A stretch of 64,000 nt of DNA from Castanea sativa (GCF_040712315.1 NC_134020.1:36386751-36450750); one strand, 5' to 3'. Shown: positions 34,419 through 46,345, counted from the stretch's first letter. Made by a program: numbers and translations. The notes: generated by a model not told the origin, from the sequence alone.

Positions 34419-35036
34419 CTAGCCTTAGAGCACGCGCTCACGCGCGTGCTCTGAGGCTCTTCTATTTTTTGGGTAAGAGTTAATTTAGAGTATTTATTAT
34501 AATTTAGAATTATTACATTTTTCAATCACAAAAAAAAAACCTAGGGGTGTGATGAGTATTATGTTTGGTAAAAAAACCTAGGGGTGTGATGAAAAACTAT
34601 TTTACCACACATAATACCCATCACACCCGTTGGTTTTTTTTGTGATTGAAAAATGTAGTCATTATAAATTATAATAAATGCTCTAAATTAACTTTTACCC
34701 AAAAAAATAGAAGAGCCTCAGAGCACGCACTCAGTTTAACCCAAAATATCTAAAGTTGTATAAAAATATCTAGCTACTACAGTAACCGATTATATGAGCA
34801 ATTAAGCATTATTTTAGAGCATTTACTATAATTTGGGATTACTACATCTTCCAATTACAAAAAAAAAAAAAACCTAGGGGTGTGATGAGTATTATGTATA
34901 GTGAAATAATTTTTCATCACACTCCTAGGTTTTTTTTTTGTGATTGGAAAATGTAGTAATCCTAAATTATAAAAATACTCTAAATTAACCTTTACCCAAA
35001 AAATAGAAGAGCCTCACGCACGTGCTCAGAGGCTAG
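34419..35036. mobile_element. Palindromic Helitron-like element with two 3'-type ends
   Basis: Both borders look like Helitron 3' ends facing outward: A-CTAG at 34419-34422 with hairpin GAGCACGCGC-TCAC-GCGCGTGCTC, and CTAG-T at 35033-35036 preceded by a GCACGTGC hairpin. The interior holds two foldbacks (34419-34727 and 34812-35036), each with an arm running from ttttgggtaaagttaattt to ctaggggtgtgatga and its inverse, separated by an unrelated 85-bp piece. The outer flanks are A and T, the normal Helitron target. Two separate elements placed tail to tail is the alternative. Confidence 0.6.
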
Positions 35037-36178
35037 TATTCCATAATTATTATCCATTTTTGCCAATTTTGTTTATGCAGTAATCAACGTGTTATTGATT
35101 GAAAGATGATGTTATAATTTAGTATTAACCTTTTGGGGAGGAAAAAAAAGATCTTCTGAATAAATCTTACAAATAATATATATATATTGAAAATGCATAA
35201 TGAAAACATCCTTTTTTTTTTCAAATTTTATGTATGGCAGTTATCATTTTTTGTCTAATACTAAAATGTAGTTTTTTAATCCTAAGATTTAGCCATTTAC
35301 TACACATCCATAACATAAGTAAATAAAAACTTAAATTTAAAATTTTATGGCAAGAGATACACGTTATTTTTGGGGTTGTTGTTCTTTAAAAATAATAATA
35401 ACATTTATCAATTTTTGTTTAATCCTAAAATTTAGTTTCTTAGTCCTAAATGTTAGCCATTTACTACACACCCATAGCAAAAGTTAATAAGAGTTTAAAT
35501 TTCAAATATATCAACAACCTTTAAATTGAGAAAAAGGTACGTAACATTTTTTTAAGTCGTACATTTAATCCAAAAAAAAGGTACCCCTATTTTGAGAAAA
35601 AAAAAAACATAAAATTATCCCACGTTCGATCCAAAAAAATCCCAACCCGGCCACTTTTTTTTTTTTTCAAATTCAAAGTTTAAAAATACCTTTCCAATAA
35701 TTATCCCACGGTAACGTACATCAATAATTATATTTTAGTGGAAATGTTTAATGTTCAAATCAATCTTTCCAATTATCAAATTATCGTTAAAAAATAATCA
35801 TTCAAATTCAAATTTCGCTTGCCAATATATTATATTATCCAAAAAAATATTCCTGATTTAGAAAAATTGCCGATTGCTTTTTTTTATTATTTAATTCTCA
35901 CAAAATAATTTCCCATTTTTTCATAACCACTACGACGTGAAAAATGCAATCCCCATAATATGTAAACACCTTCATCTATACATAATTAAAAAATAAATAA
36001 AAAACTTGAAAAAGAAATATAATAGAAAATAAAAGAAAAAAGGATAAATCTTTTTTTTAAGTCACAAAAGGATAAAGGTGGTGGGGTAGTTTTCCTTATT
36101 CATCTGTACACTTTTTTTTTTCTTTCAAATACACGTTTTCCTCTTCTTCTTTTTTTCTTTTAAATCTCTTCCATATTT

Positions 36179-36219
36179 TGGGTGGGTGGGTGGGTGGGAG
36201 GGAGGGGGGGGGGGGGGGG
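36179..36219 (+). repeat. (GGGT)n / poly(G) tract
   Basis: Several GGGT units followed by GGGA and a run of about 17 G. More than four G-triplets in 41 bases gives G-quadruplex potential on the plus strand. Confidence 0.85.
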
Positions 36220-37222
36220 AAGACTCCTGCTATAAAACCACTACTATAACTTCTCCATCCATATCCTTATATTTAAGCACTAACATATCTGATTTTGAAA
36301 GAAAATAAAAGGCTAAATTTTAGGGAAATTTAAAAGACTAAGGTGGGGAATTGGTGTGACCCTATCCTTATTTAAAAGTTTATCAAAAAATGAAAAACTA
36401 CATGTTTAAAAAACATCTCATATTCTATCCATGTACTATTTAAAAAATTCTCACTTTCTATTCCACATTTAAAAACTACTCAACCACCCCTTTTTTTTTC
36501 AAATTCAAAGTTTAAAAACTACATGTATTGTTTTAATCCTAAAAGTTAGCCACTTACTACACATCCATAACAAAAGTGAAAAGGAGTTTAAATTTCAAAT
36601 ATATTTATTTTACGGTAAAATGATCGATAATAGTTAGCCACTTTAACGCCAAAAACATATACAATGATGGTAAAAAAAAAAAATTTCTTAAAAAGAAAAA
36701 AAAAAGTGGAAGGAAAAAAAAAAAAGTAAGGAAATAGAAGATAAATATTTTTTAGAATTCAACTCTATCATGGACTCTTTAAAATCTAATCACCACATCA
36801 TCAACTATTTAAATAAATAACTAAATAAAAAAAAATTAATGCTGAAAACATATACAATGATGGTAAAAAAAAATTCTAAAAAAGAAAAAAAAATACAAAG
36901 AAGGAAAAAAAGAAGAAATGAGGAAATAGTAATTGATCCTTTATATTTTGATCATTAATCAAAAATTCAAAATTACATTTAAAAAAAAAAAGAAAAAAAA
37001 AGAGAGTTAATCTAATCACCACATCATCAACTATTTAAATAAATAACTAAATAAAAAAAAATTTAACACAAAAAACATATACAATGATGGTAAAAAAAAT
37101 TTCTTAAAAAGAAAAAAAAATACGAAGAAGGAAAAAAAAGTGAGGAAATAGTAATTGATCATTTATATTTTGACCATTAATCAAATTTGCAAAATTACAT
37201 TTAAAAAAAAAAAGTTAACGTG

Positions 37223-37225
<3 letters not shown>

Positions 37226-37279
<54 letters not shown>
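37226..37279. repeat. (AT)n microsatellite
   Basis: About 26 AT dinucleotides. Confidence 0.9.
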
Positions 37280-37283
<4 letters not shown>

Positions 37284-38395
37284 AGAACTCAAAGAAAGTC
37301 ATTCATAAACAAAAGAAAAGAAAACAAAGAGGAACTCATTTATATTTTGATCATTAATCAAATTTTCAAAATTTCATTTTTAAAAAAAAAAGAAAAAAAA
37401 AGAGAGTTAACATGATACATAAAAAGAAAAAGAAAAAATAGAACTCAAAGAAAGTCATTTATAAACCAAAAAAAGAAAATAAAGAAGAACTTGCAAAAGA
37501 TAGAACCTGAAAATTTGTTGGTTGAATGCTTCTTTTGTAGCATAAAATGACAATTCATTAAGAAGTATAGTGGTAGAGTATATGAAGGAACCATTCATTT
37601 TAAAATTACATTTAAAAAAAAAAAGTTAACGTGATATATATTATAAAAAAGAAAAGAAAAAGTAGAGCTTAAAGAAAATCAATCATAAACCAAAGAAAAG
37701 AAAACAAAAAAGAACTTGCAAAAGATAGAACCTGGAAATTTGTTGGAGCCTCTAACAATAAATGTCTTTAATCTGAAGAAAAAGAAAGGAGGATGTAGAG
37801 TTAAACTAAATATCTTCAATCTGAAGAAGAATGAGAGATAGAAAGTGAGATAGAAGCTGCAAAATGTACGTGAGTTTGTAGGTTTTAAAGTGTAGGAGTT
37901 TTAATTTACATATTTATCCTCGTTAATTGAAAACTTGTAAGTGGATATGATAAGGGTACTTTAGGCATCCAAAATGTGGAATCCAAACAGGGGAAGTTCC
38001 TTAAATAATAGTATAGATAAAAATTTAATTTACACTATTAATTTAAGTTTTGTTTAATTCAATTATTTAACTTTCAAGTTATTAATTCAATTTTTCTGTT
38101 AATTTATGTTAAACATACACCGTTTATTGAACCAAAAATGATATAGTTTTATTTTAAATCACTGAAATACACTATGTTTAGAAAATAATGTTTTATATAA
38201 GCCATTTAAAAAAAATATATTTTCTATAAAATTATCTCATTTTCTTATATTTTGTTGGAACTTTAATATTGAGTTGAAAAGTAATTTTTTAAATTCCAAA
38301 AAAAAAAAAAAGTAAAAAACAATCTTTTAAAATAAGCCATACTTATTTCTAAAAAGTAAAAATCATACATTTTCTATTAACTAAAGATAGTTTTC

Positions 38396-39414
38396 ACGAA
38401 CAGGCTATCAAGTTTGATATAGCGAGGGCAGATGAGGAAGAAGAGGAGACTTATATGGAACCCCTTATTGAAGGTGTGGTTGATATTGCTTTGTCTAGAG
38501 AGACTATGATGCGTATTAGGGAGCCTTGGTCTAAGGCGTTGATTGTAAAAGTTTTTGGTAGGACTGATGGCTATAGCTACCTTACTTTCAAACTCAACGC
38601 TTAGTGGAAACCAACGACAAAAATGGAATGTGTGGATTTGGGAAGGGATTTTTTCCTGATAAGATTCAGTTGTGTTGATGACTTTGATAAAGTGTTGAAA
38701 GGTGGTCCTTGGTTTATTGGGGGTCACTTCCTTGCCATTAGACCATGGGAGCCTTATTTCAAAGCTTCTGAAGCAAAACTAACTTCGGTGGTTGTGTGGG
38801 TTAGGTTCTTAGAACTCCCTATTGAGTTCTATGATAGATCGGTACTTAAGGAAATTGGTAGTGCCATTGGACCTGTATTACGCATAGATGCTTACACGGC
38901 CTCTAGTTCAAGGGGTAGCTATGCAAGGTTGTGTGTACAGGTGGATTTAGAAAAGCCCCTCATTAACATGATAGGAATTGGGAAGTGTAGGCAACTTGTA
39001 TTATATGAGGGTAATTCTACTCTTTGCTTCAGTTGTGGGCGTCTTGGTCATGCCCAGGATAAATGTTGCTACAGTATTAAGCAAAAGGAGATGAATGAGG
39101 TTGGTGAAGTTCCCAAAGCCCAAGAAGCTAGTCAAAAATCCCAACTAAATCCCAACTATGGGTCGTGGATGTTGGTCACAAGAAAATGCAGCCTTGTTCG
39201 TAATGGACGAGGATCCGCGCAAACTAAGGACTTATCGGGTTTAGAAGGACAAAAGAGTAAAACCACACTCCAAGTAGTGGACGGTGATGTGACAACCAAA
39301 TCCTCCTTTAGGATTTTAGAAGCAATTTCTTTTGACCAGGCACGTGAGGATGAGACCCATCTAGCATTGGGTGAGGGAGGGTTTAATGTGAAACATGACA
39401 CAATGATATTTTAG
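38396..39414 (+). pseudogene. LINE ORF1: DUF4283 + CCHC zinc knuckle
   Basis: ORF1 proteins bind LINE RNA. Readable text starts with EPLIEGVVDIALSRETMMRI and SKALIVKVFGRTDGYSYL, then after a TAG near 38602 continues DFFLIRFSCVDDFDKVLKGG, GPWFIGGHFLAIRPWEPYF and LPIEFYDRSVLKEIG, a classical DUF4283 region. The zinc knuckle CFSCGRLGHAQDKC lies at about 39027-39068 (C-x2-C-x4-H-x4-C, intact). The frame ends at 39412-39414. Downstream 39415-40260 holds further ORF1 C-terminal sequence in changing frames. Confidence 0.87.
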
Positions 39415-40260
39415 CGTGCCGAGAGGATATTGTGGTGGATACTCATAACAAGCAATCAGAGGCACCTCTTAAGAATGTGTCTTAGAGCTCCAAAACACGG
39501 CCAGCCAAGAGCCTTGGGATTAAAACTCCTAAATCACTAAAGCGCTAGGTTGCATCACCAAGAAACAAAAGTTTGTATAATCAAGCTCTGTCTCCCTCAG
39601 TAAGTGCTTAAGCTAAATCCAATGGAAACAAGTTTCCTAGGTTTGATGCCTCTTCCTCGATCAGGATGGGCAATCTGGCACAGGAACAGGGTGGTGATAA
39701 TCTCAGACGAAATGATTGTGCAGATAAGAGCTGCTCCAACAAAGACACCGGGTTGGTTCGATCTAACGCTCTGCAATGCGTGGAAGCATCTATTTCCTAT
39801 AACCCCCATCAGTATTAGAACGGGGGATCTTGCTCTGGATCACCCGACGTGGGCTCAAATGCCCAATTCGTGGTGGAGGTTCATCACCGATACCCCATTG
39901 CTATCATGGGAAGAGACGGAGACATTAAGCAGGCAGAGGAGGCCATCAGTCATGCCCCACTTCAACGAATCAAGGTGGATCATTCAAGAGAGGAGGATTG
40001 TGGACTTTTGCGGATCAGCTTCGATGCATATGGGGAATCATCCTATATTGAAGCTTATTCAGATTCTAGTTCCGGTCAAGAAATGCGACCTGTTGATTTG
40101 TTGCAGAGAGGATACAATGGGGATTCTCAAGTACATTATGATATGGAAATCAGAGTGGTCCTTATCCAAGGATCTGCTGAGGAGGCTAGGGTGGTCTATA
40201 ATGGATGTTGCAATGATGAATCCTAACCCTGTTGAAGTGTCGTTGGGTCAGTTTGTTACA

Positions 40261-41150
40261 ATGAATATTTTAATGTGGAATTGCAGGGGTACTTTGAAAC
40301 CCAATTTCAAAAGACGTATTTTTGAAATGGTTGTCAATCACAATCCAGCAATAATGGTGATCACAGAAACTAGAGTGGGTGGAGATAGGGTTGAGACGAT
40401 TATTGCTAACCTTCTGTTTGATGGATTCATTTTTTTTTTTTTATAATTAAGAAGGGGAGGCGGGGGCAACCATATGTGGCTTACCCCTTAGGGCGTGATC
40501 TAATAAGGGCACCCCCTGCTAGGGAATGTTGGATTAAGCCATAGTTATTATGACTGGGGCGCCATAGACCTCACCTTAGCACCTCAAGAGAGCCGGCGGA
40601 TAGGCGCAATGATGGATTCATTACGACGGAGATCATTGGTTATACTAGGGGTCTTTAGGTGTTATGGAAAAAGGAGGAAGCTGATATTGAGCTCCTTGCA
40701 GCCACGAAGCAGGAAATTCATGCTACAGTAAAGGTATGTCACTTTAATTTGACCTGGTTTATTTTGGCTATTTATGCTAGTCCTCGTCTGGTTGAGAGAA
40801 GGCTAGTCTGGTCTAATCTTTCGAAAATTGCTAAACTCCACAATCATCATTGGCCGAAGCTTGGTGACTTTAATGAAGTTTTGAGTAGTGAGGAGAAATA
40901 TGGAGGGAATCTTATAAATTTATATATGACCTTGTAATTTAAAGAATGTTTAGATAATTGTAACTTCTTGGATTTGGGCTTTGCTGGCCCAAAATTTACT
41001 TGAACCAATAAGAAGACTGTCACTAGCCTCATCCTTGAGAGGCTTGATAGATGTTTTGCAAACCCTAGTTGGAAAATGTTATATCTTGAAGCTACTGTAA
41101 CCCATCTCCTTAGGACTTTTTGGACCACTGTCCAGTGTTAATAGAGCTAC
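40261..41150 (+). pseudogene. LINE ORF2: apurinic-type endonuclease
   Basis: The endonuclease nicks target DNA to prime reverse transcription. ATG at 40261 opens MNILMWNCRGTLK, with NPAIMVITETR carrying the conserved Glu; the frame is then cut by the retroposon at 40432-40609. It resumes with IIGYTRG, FNLTWFILAIYASP, and the GDFNEVLSSEEKYGG motif near 40861-40908. The final SDH region reads LDHCPVLIE near 41117. Stops and frameshifts occur near 40655, 40935 and 41003. Confidence 0.88.
40432..40609 (-). mobile_element. Poly(A) retroposon (SINE-like) in the LINE endonuclease
   Basis: 178 bp flanked by perfect 13-bp tgatggattcatt copies (40419-40431 and 40610-40622). The plus strand starts with a T run, so the element lies on the minus strand with a poly(A) tail at its 40432 end. 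The head (minus strand attgcgcctatccgccggct) has no convincing A and B boxes, so it may be a 5'-truncated or non-tRNA SINE. It disrupts the LINE frame at GFI/TTE. Confidence 0.85.
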
Positions 41151-43201
41151 TGGGAAGTAGAACAAATCCCACTAATAAACCTTTTTGTTTCCACACTATG
41201 TGGTTACTGCACCCTCAATTCTCAAAGGTGGTTGAGGAAGCTTGGGTTGGAGATAGGTCTCTTCCTTCAGCCATTTTTTATTTTACCCCCAGAGTGAAGA
41301 AATGGAATTTTGATTTTTGGGAATCTGTTTGCAAGGAAAAAAAGGGTTTTAGCTAGATTGGGTGGAGTCCAAAAAGTTATAGCTTGTAACCCAAGTGAAG
41401 GTCTTCTTAGGCTAGAGAAAATATTAGTTGAGGAGCATGCCTTGATCATGCTTCAAGAGAAGGAGTTTTGGGCCTTGAAATCTAGGTTGAATATAGCCAT
41501 ATTCGGGGATCGAAACACCTCATATTTTCACATCACAACTATGGTAAGAAGGCAGAGAAACAAAATCAGATGCATAATGGATGGGACTGGTGATTGGATA
41601 TATGATGAGGCAAATATTAAGGAATATATCCAACGGGAGTTCTCCAAATTGTATACATCTGAATTATGCATGACTTATGTTCACTCCCCTGTTTTTAATT
41701 TTTCTTGTTGCATGTTGTTTGAAATGGAAAGGAGCAGGGTGGGTAGAGAGGTGGATGACGAGGAGATTAGGGTGATGGATTGCACGCTGGATTTTTTCAA
41801 TATTTCTGGCATGATGTGCAAGCCTCTGTTTGTCATGAAGTTAAGAAGGCTTTCAGTCTCAGAATCATTCCATCCTATTTAAACACCACTTTGATTACCC
41901 TCATTCCTAAGAGCAATAATCCCGAGTCTTTGACAAATTATAGGCCTATCAGCTTGTGTAACTCAGTGTACAAAGTCATCTCTAAGGTGCTTGTTGCCAG
42001 GATTAGGCCATTGCTATATAACCTCATTTCCCCAATTCAAACTACCTTTGTATCAGGGAGAAGTGGAGTTGATAATGTTGTTATTGCATAAGAGCTATTA
42101 TATACGATGGATAGAATGAAGGGAAGAGAGGGTTATATGGCAGTGAAGGTTGATCTTGAAAAAGCTTATGATAGATTGGAATGGAGCTTTATACATAAAG
42201 TGCTCCAAGCTTTTCAGTTTCCTCAAAACATCATTAAGTTGATCATGAGTTGCATCCCGACCTCATCCTTGTCTGTGTTAGTGAATGGGTGCGCTCTTGA
42301 AGCCTTTAACCCTTCAAGGGGCATTAGGCAAGGAGACTCTTGTCTCCGTATCTATTCATCATGTGTATGGAGTACTTAGGATTTCTTATTGAAGAGAAGT
42401 GCTCCAATGGATTATGGTGTCCCCTTAAGGCCTCACATGGTAATATTAAAATTTCACATCTGTTTTTCGCCAATGATCTCATCCTTTTTGCAAAAGTCAA
42501 TAAGGAGGTTGGTGAAATCATACCAGAGGTGTTATGGACTTTTTGCAAGGAGTCTGGCCAAAAAATTAGCTGTGCTAAGTCTAGAATATATTTTTCTCCA
42601 AATGTTGGAATTGAATTGAGGGAGAGAATCTGTGATAAGTTGGGTATGTTTGGAACAAAAAATTTTAGAAAATACTTTGGTTTCCTATCAAATATAAAGA
42701 AGCACCAAAGAGGCAGTTTAATTTTGTGGCTAATCGGGTTATGAAGAAATTGGCGGGATGGAAGACTAATTCTTATCTTTTGCAGGAAGGGCGGGCTTGG
42801 TGAAATTTGTAATGTCAGCTATCCCAAACCATGTCATGCAAGGAGCTAGTTTGCCAATCCATTTGTGTGATAAATTGGATAAAATAAACAGAGATTTCTT
42901 GTGGGGTTAACAAATGAGAAGCGAAAATTGCACCTAGTTGGGTGGGAAAAAGTTATAAGACCCAAGGAAGAAGGTGAATTGGGGATTCAATCAGCTAGAG
43001 CAAAGAATATAGCTCCGCTAGCCAAGCTGAATTGGCACATGTTTCATGAAAAGGAGGCTTTATGGGCAAGGATGCTCTTGACTAGATATTGTTCTAATGT
43101 TAGAAATAGATCCAATAACCCTGATGGCCTTCCTTCCTCTTCAAATTGGAATGCGATCAAGGCTGGCTTTCCTATTTTTTCTAAAGGAATTTGGTGGAGG
43201 G
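41151..43201 (+). pseudogene. LINE ORF2: reverse transcriptase (catalytic Asp lost)
   Basis: Non-LTR RT blocks in order: LITLIPKSNNPESLTNYRPISL (about 41890-41955; conserved IPK and NYRPISL), KVDLEKAYDRLEW (about 42148-42186), NPSRGIRQGD then a frameshift at about 42338 to LSPYLFIMCMEYLG, then LFFANDLILFAK (about 42460-42495). The catalytic box should read FADD; here it is FAND, removing the first metal-binding Asp. Later blocks include CAKSRIYFS and LVGWEKVIRPKEEGELGI. A stop near 42090 and a break near 42745 add to the damage. The segment ends at the insertion of the LTR element. Confidence 0.9.
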
Positions 43202-44164
43202 TGTAGAGAGGGAAAATTCCCGACCTATCATAAGTTGACACATCATACTACCAAGTCCACAAAATACAACCAATTACATAGCGCCACGTACTGCTGCTAG
43301 GTTTTGCCATCACTATTCAGATTCCAATAGAAATTTGCCAAGTGTCATTGAAATAAAGGCATGAAACTGCATCAGCATGCGTAAGCGATGACACAAGCAG
43401 CCCTGCCTGCGTAAGCAATGACACAAGCAGCCCTGCACGTGTAAGCGATAACACAAGCAATCCAGCACGTGTAAGCAATGACATAAGCGGACCAATCAGG
43501 CTGTGACAAGTGTCACCAATCAGACTCCGCCACGTGTCGCTCACCCACCCCTAAACTCCTATAAATAGAAGCCTTCCTAAGACATTTAGGAGGACACACA
43601 GGACATAACAGAGAAAAGGAAGAAGATATCTTGAGTTCAGAAATTCAGAAGCTCTGCCGGAATCAAACCACAAAGCCTTCAAGAATTTCAAGAACTTCAA
43701 CCTCGAATACAGACAACATTCGAAGCAAAATCATCCAAACTACTCGTCCAGATCTCAAAGTTCACTAGAATCAAGCTCAAAAGCCTATAGAAACCTCAAC
43801 AAACCATAAATCAACGAAACTCTACGGAATCAAGCCTCTAAAGCACCGAAGAATTTCTACCACAAACCTTCAAACACGAAGAACACGAAGAACAAAGAAT
43901 TTCTAACAAGCTCATAGCCAGAGATTCATTGTAATTCCGTTTCAAAGATCTTCGATCTATTCCTCAGCTAAATTGAAGAATATCTTATATTCAAATCAAA
44001 ATCACATTACCACAATTCCAATCAATAAATCTTTCAAGGAGATCGAATCAGAGGATCACTCTTTTGTAATTACAGAGAATTGTACCATATCAATACAAAT
44101 TCGTATTTGTGAAACTATTTTACTTGTTTGATTTATTTCGAACTAAGAAATTTAGTCGTCTACA
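43202..44164 (+). repeat. 5' LTR of TR-GAG element
   Basis: 963 bp, TG...CA, matching 51398-52357. It contains four 30-bp repeats, a G-box-like gccacgtgtcgc near 43530 and a TATA box (tataaata) near 43561. Confidence 0.92.
43379..43492 (+). promoter_or_regulatory. Four 30-bp repeats resembling as-1 enhancer elements
   Basis: gtaagcgatgacacaagc recurs with an exact 30-base period at 43381, 43411, 43441 and 43471. Each unit (GCGTAAGCGATGACACAA) resembles the plant as-1 element (tandem TGACG half-sites; consensus-like TGACGTAAG...ATGACG), though the first half-site has lost its A. They lie about 70-180 bp upstream of the TATA box and are kept in the 3' LTR (about 51577-51690). Binding of TGA-type bZIP factors is an inference. 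Confidence 0.5.
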
Positions 44165-44169
44165 AATTC

Positions 44170-44187
44170 TGGCACGCCCGGTGGGAC
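44170..44187 (+). other. Primer-binding site of TR-GAG element
   Basis: TGGCACGCCCGGTGGGAC five bases after the 5' LTR. It begins with TGG, as expected for pairing to a tRNA CCA end. The tRNA species is not assigned. Confidence 0.6.
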
Positions 44188-44252
44188 GTCTCTGCCTCTC
44201 ATCTCATTCTCTTTCAAAGAAAAAAATCTTAATCATCTTGCTGCCAACTTCA

Positions 44253-46070
44253 ATGGCCTCTAGCAAGAACATTCAAGCTTCAACAATATCTACTTCAATT
44301 AAACTTGGTACGGCTACCACCAACAATTGCATTGAAGCAATCAATTGTAGCCAACCTAAAGCTCACAATCAACTTCAATCTCAATCAACCAAGGAAGCCA
44401 AGGTCCAGACAATCATCTCCTTAGACCCTCTTAAAAGAAACAAGGTCATCAACAAGGACATCTCCACCTTGGAACACCACAAGTATGGGGGCAAATCCCC
44501 TTCTTCCTTCACAAGAAGTTGGTCGCACGATTTCTCTCTCATCAAAGGGAACCCAAAAGATGAGATTTCACGTGCTCACTTCAATTCACTTCCTTCTCCA
44601 TCATCTGTGGAAGTTGTGTCAGTCATGATGACTAACACCTCTACCATGGAAGAAAAGATTGCTGAAATGGAACAAAAGGTCGTCCTTCTCACAAAAGCAC
44701 TTGAAGATAAGGACCTTCAAATTGCAACTTTAATGAACAAGCTCGAAGTACAAGATCTTGGTGAATCAAGCCATGGTCATAAATTCACATCTGCGAAGGA
44801 TGATGAAGGGAAAGAAATTGAAAACACTCCCCGACAAGAACAATCCACCTCAATGTTCTCAATATTTGTCTAACAACTGTAGGACATGATAACGAATACC
44901 ATACAAGCACAACATGGAGGTTCTTCTACAAATTTTCTCATATATTCAAAACCCTATACAAAACACATTGACAATATGAGAATGCCAAATGGGTACCAAC
45001 CCCCTAAGTTCTTGCAATTTGATGGAAAGGGAAACCCTAAGCAACACATTGCTCACTTTGTAGAAACTTGCGAGAACGCAGGGACTCAAGGGGGCCTCTT
45101 TGTAAAGCAGTTCGTTCGTTCACTAAAAGGGAATGCCTTTGATTAGTATACAGACTTAGAACCCGAGTCAATCGATAGTTAGGAACAACTTGAAAGGGAG
45201 TTCCTCAACCGGTTCTACAGCACACGCCGTACGGTAAGCATGATGGAGCTTACTAATACTAAGCAGTGGAAAGACGAGCCTGTTGTTGACTATATCAATC
45301 GATGGCGTTCTTTGAGTCTAGACTGTAAGGATAGACTTTCTGAAATATCTGCTATAGAAATGTGCATCCAAGGCATGCACTGGGGACTTCTGTACATCCT
45401 GCAAGGGATAAAACCCCGAACATTCGAAGAATTGGCAACTCGTGCGCACGACATGGAATTGAGTATCTCTAGCCATGGAAATACAAAACCTCCCATACCT
45501 GAGGAAAGCAGAAAGGAAGTAAAGATGAATGACAAGAATGCAAAAGGCAATCTCAAAGACCTAATAACTGTTAACACTGCCATAGTTAAGGTTCCAAGGA
45601 GAAAAGCAAAGGCAAATGAAAAACAACTTAAAGAATGGCAAAAGAACGAAGTGCGTCGTTTGACCTTTAAAGAACGTGAGCAAAAAGCATATCCGTTCCC
45701 CGATGAAGATGTGCCAAACATCTTAGAACAACTATTGCAATTGAAGTTGGTCGAATTGCCAGAATGCAAGCGACTAGAAGACATAGGGAAAGTTGATGAC
45801 CCTAACTACTGCAAATATCATCGCATCATTGGCCACCCAATTCAAAAATGCTTCGTCTTCAAAGAACAAATCATGAAGCTTGCCAAAGAAAACAAGGTTG
45901 ATCTAGACCTTGATGAAGTCGTCGGGTCAAATCATGTGACCGTTGCTTGTGATGTACTTCCAACTCTCAAGCAGGGGGCAAACACCAATAAGGCTTACAA
46001 ATTGATTGACAATGAGGATGTAAGGATCGGCCCCATCAATGGGAAGTTCCTCAAACGCTTCTATGCTTGA
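44253..46070 (+). pseudogene. gag: gag of TR-GAG element, interrupted by stops
   Basis: ATG at 44253 (MASSKNIQAS). A coiled coil (TMEEKIAEMEQKVVLLTKAL) lies near 44641-44700, and the frame stops at 44871-44873. The next pieces carry NGYQPPKFLQFDGKGNPKQH (about 44986-45045), then the Retrotrans_gag core LTNTKQWKDEPVVDYINRWR (about 45249-45308) and FEELATRAHDMELSI. The nucleocapsid-like motif CKYHRIIGHPIQKC is at about 45810-45852 (C-x2-H-x4-H-x4-C). Stops at 44873, 45146 and 45180 break it. No protease follows. The product would package RNA if expressed from an intact copy. Confidence 0.85.
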
Positions 46071-46206
46071 AAATCAAGAATTGCTCCTCGGTAAGAGCTT
46101 AAACTACCCACTGCAGCACTACAAGGGTACATGATGTTTTCCCATTACCTTTGAAAGTGCACAAATAAGGAGAAATTAATCCCACTCTATGTCACCATTT
46201 GTGAGT

Positions 46207-46345
46207 GTGGCATAATGGTTGGATGCCCATGTCGCCCTTGAGGCCAAGGTCTCGGGTTCGATTAGAGGTGATACCCACTATTGCGCAATTGGTACCCATG
46301 AAATGCCGTGGGGTGTAGGGCGAGGATTACACACGTGAGCCCTCC
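46207..46345 (+). mobile_element. tRNA-derived SINE inside TR-GAG
   Basis: A-box-like TGGCATAATGG at about 46207-46217 and B-box-like GGGTTCGATTAGA at about 46255-46267, then a body ending in an A-rich tail (46353 onward). No clean TSD read, so the borders are approximate. Confidence 0.55.

Larger units (their letters stand above)
35037..38016. other. AT-rich repeat-laden region, no gene
   Basis: No coding domain. Contains a G-rich run (36179-36219), an (AT)n tract (37226-37279) and dispersed direct repeats: acatatacaatgatggtaa near 36655, 36848 and 37074; ttatattttgatcattaatc near 36943, 37164 and 37340; gaacttgcaaaagatagaac near 37487 and 37714. At the right edge, minus-strand TCTATACTATTATTTAAGG starts at 38017 with A before it, a Helitron 5' end whose 3' end may be A-CTAG at 33169 or a nearer, lost site. 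Confidence 0.5.

Noticed and set aside
44109..44252. N-terminal extension of the TR-GAG gag
   Set aside because: The upstream open part begins inside the LTR and crosses the primer-binding site; the ATG at 44253 is the plausible start.
46207..46267. Functional tRNA gene
   Set aside because: Only A and B box similarity; anticodon and acceptor stems are not formed, and a SINE body follows.
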